Assembly: GCF_000014225.1 (NCBI RefSeq) | Contig: NC_008228.1 | Location: 5,123,006 to 5,187,005 of the forward strand | Direction of reading: 5' to 3' | Length of the DNA stretch: 64,000 nt | DNA from: Paraglaciecola sp. T6c | Lineage (GTDB): Bacteria; Pseudomonadota; Gammaproteobacteria; Enterobacterales; Alteromonadaceae | Shown here: piece after piece, positions 19,235 to 27,537 of the stretch | Layout of the letters: each line of letters starts with the position of its first letter | Position numbering within the stretch: the stretch's first letter is position 1 | Position numbers and translations under genes: made by a program | The notes under the pieces: generated by a model | The model's input: only the letters and a program-made list of their open reading frames with translations | What the model was told of the DNA's origin: nothing | Databases searched by the model: none

Positions 19235-19264
19235 AATGCCCGAAAGTTCCAACGGGCATTTTTA
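19235..19264 (+). terminator. Rho-independent terminator of the M1 peptidase operon
   Basis: An 8-bp stem AATGCCCG/CGGGCATT with a ten-base loop is followed by a short T tract interrupted by A. It lies 30 bases past the DUF6702-like stop codon. Confidence 0.8.
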
Positions 19265-19327
19265 TATCTCACCAAATACATTTCCCGTGTATTCTATAAA
19301 CAATTACCTACATTCTAAGAGACATCA

Positions 19328-20452
19328 ATGGCAACACTTTCTGGTCAACCAGAAGCAAAAAGAACCGAACCTGCGGTTTGGTTACTTTTCTTAGGCGTTT
19401 TATACACGCTCTATTTCACCCAAAGTCTATTGATGCCTCTGGTCGTTACTTCACTTATTGCACTGCTTTTGAGCCCACTTGTCGCTGCGCTACAAGGTTT
19501 ACATATTCCTCGAACAGTGTCTGCATTTTTACTTGTTTCAACCTTGATAGCGCCTTTTACGTTTCTTGGCGCAGAACTAGCTGAGCCAGCACAAAAATGG
19601 GCCAAGTTAGTACCGGAGTTGACCCAACATGTTACCGAGCAACTCGATTCGATCAGTGATGCTATGGAAGGTGAAAACGAAAGTAACCTACCGGCTAAAG
19701 CCGATGATGAAGAATTTAGCTTCTTCGGTTTATTCAAAAATAAGGCAGAACAGAGGCCCGTTGAGAAAGATGAAAACGTGATGTCTCAACGCTTAAAGCA
19801 AGGGGGGTTAGAGATCATGCTCTCTGTGCTATCAAGTACCCCTTTAATATTGGCTCAGCTAATGACAGGGGTTATTTTAACACTTTTCTTGCTTATTTTT
19901 GGCCCTCAACTATTTGAAGCGTTTATCCAGCACTTTCCGAAAATTACCGATAAAGATCAAGCGCGATGCCTAGTGGCGACCATTCAAAAAGAATTATCTC
20001 GCTACATAGTGACCGTCAGTATTATCAACGCCGGTCTTGGTCTGAGCACGGCTTTTGTGTTGTACTTAATCGGCATTGAAGATGCGCTTCTTTGGGGGGT
20101 ATTGGCAGGTCTATTAAACTTTATTCCATATGTAGGTTCACTTATTGGAGCAACCATTTTAACCCTAGCAGGACTGGTTCAGTTTGGCGTGCAGGTGACT
20201 GCGCTTATTCCTCCAGCCGTTTACTTTGGGTTAAATCTTATTGAGTCTCAGTTTATTACTCCTACTGTGCTAGGTCGTAATATGCAGCTTAATCCGCTTA
20301 TCGTTGTCTTGTGGTTGTTGGTCTGGGGTTGGTTGTGGGGTGCAGTCGGCGTTTTGTTAGCAGTACCTTTATTAGTGTGTATAAAGTTAACACTGGACCA
20401 ATTAAATATCTGGACTCACTGGTTAAAAATCATCGAAGCGAAAAGCCACTAA
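19328..20452 (+). CDS. AI-2E family transporter (PerM/YdiK-like permease)
   Basis: A 374-aa inner-membrane protein. The membrane plan is typical of the family: two or three helices at the N-terminus, a long cytoplasmic or coiled region (about residues 85-150, here with a charged insertion rich in Glu and Lys), then five helices. Family signatures are LYLIGIEDALLWGVLAGLLNFIPYVGSLIG and the terminal ESQFITPTVLGRNMQLNP with WGWLWGAVGVLLAVPLL. Members include autoinducer-2 exporters, sodium/proton antiporters and uncharacterised permeases, so the substrate is open. It is monocistronic. Confidence 0.88.
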   Translation: MATLSGQPEAKRTEPAVWLLFLGVLYTLYFTQSLLMPLVVTSLIALLLSPLVAALQGLHIPRTVSAFLLVSTLIAPFTFLGAELAEPAQKWAKLVPELTQHVTEQLDSISDAMEGENESNLPAKADDEEFSFFGLFKNKAEQRPVEKDENVMSQRLKQGGLEIMLSVLSSTPLILAQLMTGVILTLFLLIFGPQLFEAFIQHFPKITDKDQARCLVATIQKELSRYIVTVSIINAGLGLSTAFVLYLIGIEDALLWGVLAGLLNFIPYVGSLIGATILTLAGLVQFGVQVTALIPPAVYFGLNLIESQFITPTVLGRNMQLNPLIVVLWLLVWGWLWGAVGVLLAVPLLVCIKLTLDQLNIWTHWLKIIEAKSH

Positions 20453-20465
20453 GCCATTGTAAAAA

Positions 20466-20479
20466 TTGATTCAGATCAA
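20466..20479 (+). promoter_or_regulatory. Perfect FNR-type box with class II promoter spacing
   Basis: TTGAT-TCAG-ATCAA matches the FNR consensus TTGAT-N4-ATCAA exactly. A -10-like TAGCAT lies at 20501-20506, which places the box centre near -41.5 relative to a start around 20514, the standard class II activator position. Expected effect: anaerobic induction of the 40-aa membrane protein that starts at 20538. Confidence 0.75.
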
Positions 20480-20537
20480 TTCTGCCCCTCAGCGATCCGC
20501 TAGCATTACGTTATCAAATCATTGAGGGGAAATAATC

Positions 20538-20660
20538 ATGATGGCATTAATATTAACCGATCCGGTTGCTTGGGGCTCAATTCTTGGCATAGGCGTAATC
20601 GTGGCGTTGTGTTGTTATTACGCTTACCTTTTCGTGCATAACACTATCGAAAATCGCTAA
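20538..20660 (+). CDS. 40-aa single-span membrane protein behind an FNR box
   Basis: A very short gene with a strong ribosome site (GAGGGGAAATAATC before ATGATG). The product begins MMALILTDPVAWGS, then has one hydrophobic helix (about residues 12-32, including CCYYAY), and ends in a short charged tail. The first ATG is used here; the second, one codon on, is equally possible. It resembles the small DUF3149-like membrane proteins of proteobacteria in size and plan, but I cannot confirm the family. The perfect FNR box upstream points to oxygen-dependent control, so it may act with respiratory membrane complexes; that is inference. Confidence 0.7.
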   Translation: MMALILTDPVAWGSILGIGVIVALCCYYAYLFVHNTIENR

Positions 20661-20666
20661 GCTTAA

Positions 20667-20975
20667 TTATGCTTGGTTATGTATTGAGAACGGCAATACC
20701 ATAGCGCGTTCAGATTTTGGATTGCCAATCATTTCGTCATAGGGTGACAAGTGAATCAACTCAGCATGATTAACGCAGCAATCACTTAGCGCGTCGCGGA
20801 TATGCTCCGTGCTTCTAAATGACATTGGCCTATGCGTCGACTTGTCATACACCACGCCTTGCTTGCCTGCTATGGTTAAGCGCAATATATAAAGGCTCAT
20901 GTCGTGAGACTCAACTGAGGCCACCTCAATGTTAGGTTTGTTTGACATAATGTCTTGCAACATATACTTAAGCAT
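20667..20975 (-). CDS. DUF6482-like small protein, 102 aa
   Basis: A soluble 102-aa protein. The start at 20975 is preferred because GGAG lies five bases before that ATG; the frame runs ten codons further upstream without a better site. The sequence VASVESHDMSLYILRLTIAGKQGVVYD, FRSTEHIRDAL and AELIHLSPYDEMIG fits the DUF6482 family, where YDEMIG near the end is a recurring motif. Function is not known. It is convergent with the FNR-box microprotein gene, with only six bases between the stops. Confidence 0.7.
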   Translation of the reverse strand: MLKYMLQDIMSNKPNIEVASVESHDMSLYILRLTIAGKQGVVYDKSTHRPMSFRSTEHIRDALSDCCVNHAELIHLSPYDEMIGNPKSERAMVLPFSIHNQA

Positions 20976-21061
20976 AATGACTCCAGTGAGTATGACCTTC
21001 AGCACATGCCAAGATCGTTTTGCAGTTGATGGATTTTTTACTCACATAGGATGAAGTCAGA

Positions 21062-22300
21062 TCATCCAGTAATCGCCATATTTTCTTTTTGCTCAACGAT
21101 GTTGGTGTATTCTTTTTTTAAGCTCGGCCACATAGCAATACTCAGCACAGTAAAAGATGAAATGCTTAACATTAGCCATAAAGGGATCGGCTGAGTCGCG
21201 AGCACACTTATTAACACTACGTATTTTGCTACCTCTAGCCACCAACCTGATACTTTCATCGCCAATACTTCACCTACTGACAGACTGGCGAATATGACCC
21301 AAGCAATTACGAGTACCTGTTGCATAAGCGCTAAATGGGTAATATTTAATAAAAATACTAAGCCTATAAAAGTCGTTAGCCCGTGCTGTAACAGTGCATA
21401 AGTTTTACGTCGTGTTGAAATGGCTATGTCGAACTTTTTAAAACGCGTTAAATCTACCCGCCCCAGAGGATAATCGCGCTCCATATCAGCGGGGCGCCAG
21501 CCAGTTTTACCAAACCATACTTTGAATTTGTCTGACCACGCTTTGGTTCGCCAGCTATCCTTTATGAGTTGCTGATAAACATGGGTGTTGGCATAGATAG
21601 GGTTCCAACTGTGTAGCGCTTTGCGGATCCCGTAAATAGGGGGCTCTTCGTCCAATTCATCTTGAAATGAGCCGAACAACCGATCCCATATAATGAAAAC
21701 TCCCCCGTAATTGCGGTCAATATAGATCTGGTTTTGCGCATGGTGAGCTCGATGATTAGAGGGTGTTACGAATATCCATTCTAACCAGCCTAGCCTACCA
21801 ATGTGACGTGTGTGCACCCAAAACTGATAAATAAGATTGAGTGAGCCCACGGTAAGCAGTAGCATCGGGTCGACACCGAGAAAGGCTAGGGGTAGGTAAA
21901 ATATCCAACTTAAAAAACTGCCGCTCGTTTGTCGCAAGGCGGTGGTGAGGTTGTACTCTTCACTAGAGTGGTGCACCACATGAGCGGCCCACAAAATACT
22001 CATTTCATGGCCAAATCTGTGATTCCAGTAATAGCAAAAGTCATATAGCACAAATGCAATCAGCCCTAGCCAGATGTTATCTCCCAAGGTGAAAAGCGCA
22101 TAGTTATCATATAAGACCACGTATAAAGTAAAGGGCACTAAGGCTTTCAAAATTCCGAACATACGGCTCAACACTCCCGCCGTTAAGCTATTAATCGCAT
22201 CATTAGTCCGGTAGTAATCTGTTTTTCTGAAATACTCAGCCACTAGCTCTAAAGCAATCAATAAAAAGAAAAAGGGTATGGCGTAAATTATATAACTCAT
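21062..22300 (-). CDS. Sterol desaturase / fatty acid hydroxylase superfamily membrane enzyme
   Basis: A 412-aa integral membrane di-iron enzyme. The histidine boxes are in order: H94-x3-H98 (NHRFGHE), H107-x2-H110-H111 (HVVHHS), H163 (FWVHTRHIG) and H183-x2-H186-H187 (NHRAHHAQN). This is the iron-binding pattern of the sterol desaturase superfamily, which includes carotenoid hydroxylases and alkylglycerol mono-oxygenase. Helices lie at both ends; the last 100 residues add a second membrane block similar to alkylglycerol mono-oxygenase-like proteins. The substrate, probably a lipid, is not determined. Confidence 0.87.
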   Translation of the reverse strand: MSYIIYAIPFFFLLIALELVAEYFRKTDYYRTNDAINSLTAGVLSRMFGILKALVPFTLYVVLYDNYALFTLGDNIWLGLIAFVLYDFCYYWNHRFGHEMSILWAAHVVHHSSEEYNLTTALRQTSGSFLSWIFYLPLAFLGVDPMLLLTVGSLNLIYQFWVHTRHIGRLGWLEWIFVTPSNHRAHHAQNQIYIDRNYGGVFIIWDRLFGSFQDELDEEPPIYGIRKALHSWNPIYANTHVYQQLIKDSWRTKAWSDKFKVWFGKTGWRPADMERDYPLGRVDLTRFKKFDIAISTRRKTYALLQHGLTTFIGLVFLLNITHLALMQQVLVIAWVIFASLSVGEVLAMKVSGWWLEVAKYVVLISVLATQPIPLWLMLSISSFTVLSIAMWPSLKKEYTNIVEQKENMAITG

Positions 22301-22660
22301 TGCATAGCTGCCTAAACGAACTTATTTCGACTAATACCCTCTAAATTAAGGTGTTCGATGCTCGTTAGCAACATTTTATTAACAAAGTTCAACAACGCCA
22401 TAATTCAAAAGATTATAAGAACAGAGTTTAACAAGGTTGCAGCCTGTCAAATTAATACCCACTCCATTAAATAATTAGCCACTCAGCGAAAATTAATGGA
22501 ATTGGTATAATTTCAACGAATTGAGATATATAGCCCTTGATAGATTGATCTTTTATCACAACACTATAAGTTAGCCAGTATAAAGCGAAGTGCTCTTGAT
22601 AAAGTGTAAATGTGCACAGCCACAGTTTCAGGCCAAGTTGATGCCTCTAAAGGAGTTTTT
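22301..22660. other. Divergent intergenic region with an extended -10 promoter candidate
   Basis: A 360-base AT-rich gap lies between the desaturase-like gene and the DUF3014 gene. TGGTATAAT at 22503-22511 is a consensus extended -10 element on the plus strand, about 150 bases before the DUF3014 start, with no good -35. No reading frame or strong operator was seen. Confidence 0.4.
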
Positions 22661-23500
22661 ATGAGTGAAGAAGACGTAAAAAATAAATCATTAGTGCCTT
22701 ATGTAGCGATCGCGGTTGTATTAATCGTAGTGATTGGCGCTGTGCTTTTCTGGCCTGCTGACAAACCAGTTGAGCCTGAGCCTCCGGTTGAAGTGCCTGT
22801 TACCACTATTCCTGAAGTTGCTCCATTACCTTTGCCAGAAGAAGAACCTATGGCACAAGAGCCAGAAGAACTGCCTGAGCCAGAAGCAACACCTGAGCCT
22901 ATCCCTGAGCCGGAGCCACTTGATACCAGCGACGGCGCAGTCAAAACCGAACTATTAAAATTGTCAGATTATGGCGAGCTAGCACGTTTATTGGTGAATG
23001 ACGACTTGCTACAACGCTTTGTTATTACCACCAACAATTTGGCAGATGAAGAATTACCCGCGAATCATCAGGTATTAAAAAAGCCTGAGCAAACGTTCCG
23101 CACTTTTCAACAAGCAGACAAAGAATGGATAGACCCAGCTAGCTACAAGCGTTATACCCCTTATGTTGATGTACTTGAGTCACTTGATCCTGAGTCGTTA
23201 GAGCAGCTTTATCAAGAATACAAGCCCGCTATCAACGAGATATTTGCAGAGATCAGCAGTCCTGGGCAGGATTTCGATGACACTCTACTCGATGCCATCG
23301 ACTTATTACTTGATACGCCAGAAGTGCCTGTTCCTGTCGAGGTTTATACTGACAGTGTCATGTTTAAGTTTAAAGATGAGCGTTTAGAAGCCTTAGCGTC
23401 ACCCCAAAAACAATTACTGCGCACCGGTCCTGAAAATATGCGCCGTATTAAAGCCAAACTGCGAGAGCTCAAGACCGCTATCGCTGCAGATCAAGAATAG
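22661..23500 (+). CDS. DUF3014-family membrane-anchored protein
   Basis: A 279-aa protein with one N-terminal membrane helix (residues about 12-32), then a Pro/Glu-rich linker (PEPEPPVEVP and EEPMAQEPEELPEPEATPEP, about residues 35-85), and a C-terminal globular DUF3014 domain (LLKLSDYGELARLLVNDDLLQRFV, YKRYTPYVDVLESLD, PEVPVPVEVYTDSVMFKFKDERLEALASPQKQLLRTGPENMRRIKAKL in pieces). The start at 22661 follows AAAGGAG; the longer frame from 22610 is not supported. The Pro-rich linker probably crosses the periplasm. Function is unknown. It is followed after 12 bases by a DUF1285 gene. Confidence 0.85.
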   Translation: MSEEDVKNKSLVPYVAIAVVLIVVIGAVLFWPADKPVEPEPPVEVPVTTIPEVAPLPLPEEEPMAQEPEELPEPEATPEPIPEPEPLDTSDGAVKTELLKLSDYGELARLLVNDDLLQRFVITTNNLADEELPANHQVLKKPEQTFRTFQQADKEWIDPASYKRYTPYVDVLESLDPESLEQLYQEYKPAINEIFAEISSPGQDFDDTLLDAIDLLLDTPEVPVPVEVYTDSVMFKFKDERLEALASPQKQLLRTGPENMRRIKAKLRELKTAIAADQE

Positions 23501-23512
23501 GTTTCAGTCAAT

Positions 23513-24037
23513 ATGGACTTAGCAACACTACAAAAACAGCTTGGCGATCAACAAGGCAAGCTGCCACCGGTTGATAAGTGGAACCCAGATTTTTGTGGCG
23601 ATATGGATCTCGTCATAAAGCACGATGGGAGCTGGTTTTACATGGGTACGCCTATCGGTCGAAAAGCGTTGGTGAAACTGTTTGCTAGTGTGTTGAAAAA
23701 AGAGGGTGACCAATACTTTTTGGTCACCCCAGTAGAAAAGCTCGGTATTACAGTAGAAGACGTACCTTACGTGATCACCCAATGGGAACAACAAGGTGAT
23801 TTACTGGTATTTACGACTCAGACTGAAGAGCAAATAATCGTTAGCGCGCAAAATCCTGTTGAACTCAAACAAGACAGCAAAAATAACCTTGCTTTGCCTT
23901 ATATCAAGGTAAGGCGCAATTTATGGGCGCGATTGCATCAAAACGTTTACTACCAATTAATTGAACAAGCCGAGCAAGAAGACGACGCCTTATTTATCAG
24001 TAGTGGGGATTATCGTTTTTGCCTAGGTAAGCTCTAA
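23513..24037 (+). CDS. DUF1285-family protein
   Basis: A 174-aa soluble protein. It matches the DUF1285 plan: PPVDKWNPDFCGDMDLVI, then DGSWFYMGTPIGRKALVKLFASVL, YFLVTPVEKLGI and LPYIKVRRNLWARLHQNVYYQL. The family has a two-domain beta fold and no assigned activity. It is in one operon with the DUF3014 gene, a pairing that suggests a shared envelope-related role; this is inference from context. Confidence 0.85.
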   Translation: MDLATLQKQLGDQQGKLPPVDKWNPDFCGDMDLVIKHDGSWFYMGTPIGRKALVKLFASVLKKEGDQYFLVTPVEKLGITVEDVPYVITQWEQQGDLLVFTTQTEEQIIVSAQNPVELKQDSKNNLALPYIKVRRNLWARLHQNVYYQLIEQAEQEDDALFISSGDYRFCLGKL

Positions 24038-24207
24038 TTACCCTGCGTTTTTACCCCTTCTAGTTGACTTTTGCTCATTGAAATCATTGTTTTGTAGATG
24101 GCTTATCGAAATAACATTTTGTTAACATTTAGTGCCCAGCATCGTTTTGACCTGCCGACCTTATTCCCCTAATCTGAACACTCACTAGCTAAAACGAGAA
24201 TAATACT

Positions 24208-25503
24208 ATGCGAGTTTCAATGATCAGCGTTGCCTTAGCCGCTTCGCTGATATGCACCCAAGCCCTAGCGGCCACCTATATACAAGCAGGCAAGCTTATC
24301 CCCGCCAATTCAGACAGGGTAATGAGTGAAGTGACCGTAGTGGTCGATGGCAATAAGATCAGCAAAATCCATCAAGGCTATATTTCCGGCGGCGAACAAG
24401 ATGAACTGGTCGATCTTAAAACGCACACCCTTATGCCTGGCTTGATGGATATGCACACCCACGTTACCTCGCAACACAATGGTCCATCGAGTTACATGGA
24501 GCGATTTACCCTAAATGAAGCCGACTATGCCATAAAAGGCGTTCAGTACGCCAAGCGTACACTTCTGGCGGGTTTCACCACTATTCGCAACTTAGGCGAT
24601 GGTTATAACGAGTCGGTAGCCCTACGCAATGCGATCAACAAAGGTGTCGTGGAAGGCCCACGTATTTTTACAGCGGCAAAATCAATTGCCACAACGGGTG
24701 GGCATGCTGACCCGACCAACGGTACAGCAAAGAAAATTCAAGGTGACCCAGGCGCCGCTGACGGCGTAATTAATGGCGTAGCAGAGGCACGTAAAGCCGT
24801 TCGTCAACGCTATAAAGACGGCGCAGACTTAATCAAAATCACGGCCACTGGCGGGGTTTTATCTGTCGCTAAAAGTGGTCAGAATCCGCAGTTTATGGAC
24901 GATGAATTAAAGGCTATTGTTGATACTGCTAAAGATTATGGTATGACAATCGCCGTTCATGCGCACGGTAAAGAAGGCATGGAGCGCGCGATTGAAGCAG
25001 GTGTGACATCCATCGAGCATGGCACCTACATGGACAAACAAACCTTTAAACTGATGAAAAAGCATCAGACTTACTATGTTCCTACAGTGATGGCTGGTAA
25101 TTGGGTAGCTGAGAAGGCCAAAATTGATGGTTTCTTTCCAGAGTTAGTACGCCCCAAAGCCGCGACTATAGGGCCTCTGATTCTACAAACGTTGGCTAAT
25201 GCACATAAAGCCGGGGTTAAAATTGCGTTTGGTACGGATTCAGGTGTATCCGCTCACGGTGATAATGGCTTAGAGTTTGTGCTTATGGTCGAAGCAGGCA
25301 TGAAACCCATAGAGGCTATTCGAGCTGCAACCTATCATGGCGCAATATTAATCGACCAACTCGATTATTTAGGCACCATAGAAGATGGCAAGTTAGCAGA
25401 TTTAGTCGCGGTATCAGGTGACCCGCTAGACGATATCAAAAGGATGCAGCAGATCAGCTTTGTGATGAAAAACGGCCAGATATATAAAACACCTGAAGCA
25501 TAG
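24208..25503 (+). CDS. Secreted amidohydrolase (prolidase/imidazolonepropionase-like)
   Basis: A 431-aa metal-dependent hydrolase of the amidohydrolase superfamily with a cleavable signal peptide (residues 1-21, ending ALA). Metal ligands are H83 and H85 (DMHTHV), a probable carboxylated Lys in GADLIKITATGG, His in IAVHAHG and SIEHGTYMD, and the final Asp in AFGTDSGVSAHGDNG. This set matches the Xaa-Pro dipeptidase/Sgx9260-type group of exported amidohydrolases. It probably cleaves peptides or N-acyl amino acids in the periplasm; the true substrate is unknown. It precedes the methyltransferase-like gene by 117 bases. Confidence 0.88.
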   Translation: MRVSMISVALAASLICTQALAATYIQAGKLIPANSDRVMSEVTVVVDGNKISKIHQGYISGGEQDELVDLKTHTLMPGLMDMHTHVTSQHNGPSSYMERFTLNEADYAIKGVQYAKRTLLAGFTTIRNLGDGYNESVALRNAINKGVVEGPRIFTAAKSIATTGGHADPTNGTAKKIQGDPGAADGVINGVAEARKAVRQRYKDGADLIKITATGGVLSVAKSGQNPQFMDDELKAIVDTAKDYGMTIAVHAHGKEGMERAIEAGVTSIEHGTYMDKQTFKLMKKHQTYYVPTVMAGNWVAEKAKIDGFFPELVRPKAATIGPLILQTLANAHKAGVKIAFGTDSGVSAHGDNGLEFVLMVEAGMKPIEAIRAATYHGAILIDQLDYLGTIEDGKLADLVAVSGDPLDDIKRMQQISFVMKNGQIYKTPEA

Positions 25504-25620
25504 AAATTGAGAACAATCGGGTTGTGTTGCCTTAATAAGAATATAGCGCGGCACGCTCAACTCGGTGACTTATTTGAATCCCTTAGCGCCACAACACTAT
25601 TTATCACTTTGGAGCGACAC

Positions 25621-26385
25621 ATGAAATTGAGCAAACTAGCATTAACTGTTTTGACTGCCAGCAGTTTTTTATTTGCAGGCTCGGTAATGGCCGATCAGCA
25701 CCCCCTTAAAGAAAAAGTCCAGGCCGCTATGGCCAGTGACATAAGAAGCACCCAAGAGACCGCACGGGACGATAACCGCAAACCCCTAGAAACCTTAGCG
25801 TTCTTTGGATTAAAACCTGATATGCACATTGTCGAGCTTATTCCAGGGGGGGGATGGTACACCAAGATATTAGCCCCAGTGGTTAATGATGAAGGGCAAT
25901 ACTACGCAGCAATAGGCGCAAATCACGTTGGTGACACATTATTTAAAGAGCCTGGATTTGAAAAAGCGAAAGTGACTGCACAAAATGCCCGCTTGTGGCG
26001 CGAAGATGGGGCCCGTTTCTATTCTCTTGATGTTGATTCACTCGGTGTAAGCAATATAGATATGGTGCTTACGTTTCGTAATTACCATAATTTTAATGAA
26101 CAAGGCCGCCGTAAAATGAATGAAGTCGCTTTTGCTGCACTCAAGTCAGGCGGTATCTATGCGGTCGTTGACCATACTGCGCGCCATAACGAGCCAGCGA
26201 GTAATGCAAATCGCCGCAGAGTAGACCCAGTGTTAGCCATTCATGAAATTCAGCAGGCAGGCTTTGAGCTGGTGGATGTCAGCGATTTACATTACAGAGA
26301 AGATGATGAGCTTAGGTTTGAAGTCGGTGCAAAAAGCGTAACAGGGAATACCGATCGCTGGACGCTAAAATTTAAAAAGCCCTAG
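25621..26385 (+). CDS. Methyltransferase-like protein with an export signal (COG4798-like)
   Basis: A 254-aa protein. The start at 25621 is supported by GGAG at 25612-25615, just upstream; the longer frame begins at a TTG without support. Residues 1-24 form a signal peptide ending VMA. The rest has a Rossmann-like methyltransferase core: motif I IVELIPGGGWYTKILAPVV, then DMVLTFRNYHNFN, and FAALKSGGIYAVVDH. This combination matches the predicted methyltransferases of COG4798. An exported SAM-dependent enzyme is odd, as SAM is cytoplasmic; it may be a non-catalytic relative or use another ligand. Activity is not established. Confidence 0.78.
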   Translation: MKLSKLALTVLTASSFLFAGSVMADQHPLKEKVQAAMASDIRSTQETARDDNRKPLETLAFFGLKPDMHIVELIPGGGWYTKILAPVVNDEGQYYAAIGANHVGDTLFKEPGFEKAKVTAQNARLWREDGARFYSLDVDSLGVSNIDMVLTFRNYHNFNEQGRRKMNEVAFAALKSGGIYAVVDHTARHNEPASNANRRRVDPVLAIHEIQQAGFELVDVSDLHYREDDELRFEVGAKSVTGNTDRWTLKFKKP

Positions 26386-26507
26386 TTCAAAAAGACGTAG
26401 TGAAAAATTAACTAACTAAAACAATTAGTTAAAAACCGCTATTAACCTTCCTTGAGTACCTATTCTAGGTCACTCAAGAAAGGTTAAATAATTTAACAAT
26501 AATAATT

Positions 26508-26520
26508 GATAATCATTCTC
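26508..26520 (+). promoter_or_regulatory. Fur-box-like operator
   Basis: GATAATCATTCTC matches 12 of 13 bases of the right two-thirds of the classic Fur box (GATAATCATTATC). It lies 44 bases before the following start codon, where it would cover a promoter. An extra inverted repeat TTGCGT-N12-ACGCAA follows at 26523-26546. It suggests iron repression of the two small downstream genes. Confidence 0.65.
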
Positions 26521-26563
26521 ATTTGCGTTAATTTGATTTTACGCAATTAACACGAGAATCGAT

Positions 26564-27016
26564 ATGTCACAGAACTTTCTATGCCCCAACCACCGCCAGT
26601 GGTTAGCAACCAACCCTATGGCCGCACATACTCATCTGCGTGAAACCCAAGACACAGGCCAATACTACCGTGAGCAAGGTGCTTGGCAACAAGCGTTACC
26701 TTACCTAGGTTGCGCCTATGAAACCGCTGAAATAGTGATGACCCAAGCTGAAAGGCAAACCTCTTCAAACGTTGTTGATTTCACCGCCACCGCAGTGCTA
26801 TTGGCCGATACTCTGCAAAAACTAGGAAAAAGGACCCTTAGCTTAGCCGTCTACGAGCAGGCACAAAAACGCCTCAAGCCAGAACTGACCCTAAGTTACC
26901 AACAACCTACACTACAGCGTTGTATTATCGATTGTATTAAGTCTTTGGCGTTAGGGGCGGGCTTTCATCAGAAGTTTATGCATTCGCAGCTCAACGAGGA
27001 ACACGCTCTTCATTAA
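26564..27016 (+). CDS. 150-aa helical protein of unknown function, Fur-box operon
   Basis: I do not recognise a named family. The N-terminus has a possible metal-binding pair, C7-x2-H10 (LCPNHRQWL). The rest is predicted all-helical, with TPR-like spacing: YYREQGAWQQALPYLGCAYETAEIVM and LGKRTLSLAVYEQAQKRL. It starts 44 bases after a good Fur-box-like site and is followed 23 bases later by a Cys/His-rich small protein, so a part in iron handling is plausible but inferred. Confidence 0.7.
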   Translation: MSQNFLCPNHRQWLATNPMAAHTHLRETQDTGQYYREQGAWQQALPYLGCAYETAEIVMTQAERQTSSNVVDFTATAVLLADTLQKLGKRTLSLAVYEQAQKRLKPELTLSYQQPTLQRCIIDCIKSLALGAGFHQKFMHSQLNEEHALH

Positions 27017-27039
27017 TCTTTATAACGGGTGGATATAAC

Positions 27040-27219
27040 ATGCAAACTTATAGCCCTAAGTCACGAGACCAAGAACAGTTCGTGCCCATTCAATTACGGG
27101 TAGACGTACTTAAACGCTTGTTGGCTGAGCACAACGTATGCGCTGAAGAACTGCATTGTGATTGTACTCACAGTAAACGCATTTTAATGAATCTATTGTT
27201 GCAAGCCGCTGCTGTTTAG
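27040..27219 (+). CDS. 59-aa Cys/His-rich small protein, second gene of the Fur-box operon
   Basis: A short frame with a ribosome site GGTGGA upstream of the ATG. The central segment carries H31, C34, H39, C40, C42 and H44 (HNVCAEELHCDCTH), a plausible metal-binding cluster, followed by a short hydrophobic helix (ILMNLLLQAAAV). No family is recognised. The 23-base spacing after the preceding gene and the shared Fur-type operator suggest co-expression under iron limitation. Confidence 0.65.
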   Translation: MQTYSPKSRDQEQFVPIQLRVDVLKRLLAEHNVCAEELHCDCTHSKRILMNLLLQAAAV

Positions 27220-27273
27220 AACAGCGGCCCCTATCAAATTAGATCAATTCTGAATAAATATAGAAAGTAAGTA

Positions 27274-27537
27274 CTAACTTTGGTCTTTGCGTATCAAGTA
27301 ACGATAGGGCTTTGAGTCCACGTCACTGGCAATTAAAGTATGCCCCATAAAGCGACAAAAGCTAGGGATGTCGCGGGTAGTAGAGTGATCGTCGGCACTG
27401 ATAGCCAACGTCTCCCCAAGTTGCATATTACGTATACTTAACCGCACCATCATCACAGGCTCGGGGCAACGTAAACCAATAGCATCAAGCTGGTGATTAG
27501 CATCCCCAAAATTATTGGATGTCACTTCAGATCCCAT
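27274..27537 (-). CDS. tusA: TusA/SirA-family sulfur carrier
   Basis: An 87-aa sulfur-relay protein with the family's catalytic Cys24 in [12 protein letters not shown] and the C-terminal [19 protein letters not shown]. TusA-type proteins pass persulfide sulfur to partners, for instance in tRNA 2-thiouridine synthesis or molybdenum cofactor work. The start at 27537 lies inside the end of pyrE (11-base overlap); a GTG nine bases further upstream is the alternative. No good ribosome site is visible, so it is probably translated by coupling to pyrE. It could be a TusA paralogue (YedF- or SirA-like) rather than TusA itself. Confidence 0.82.
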   Translation of the reverse strand: MGSEVTSNNFGDANHQLDAIGLRCPEPVMMVRLSIRNMQLGETLAISADDHSTTRDIPSFCRFMGHTLIASDVDSKPYRYLIRKDQS

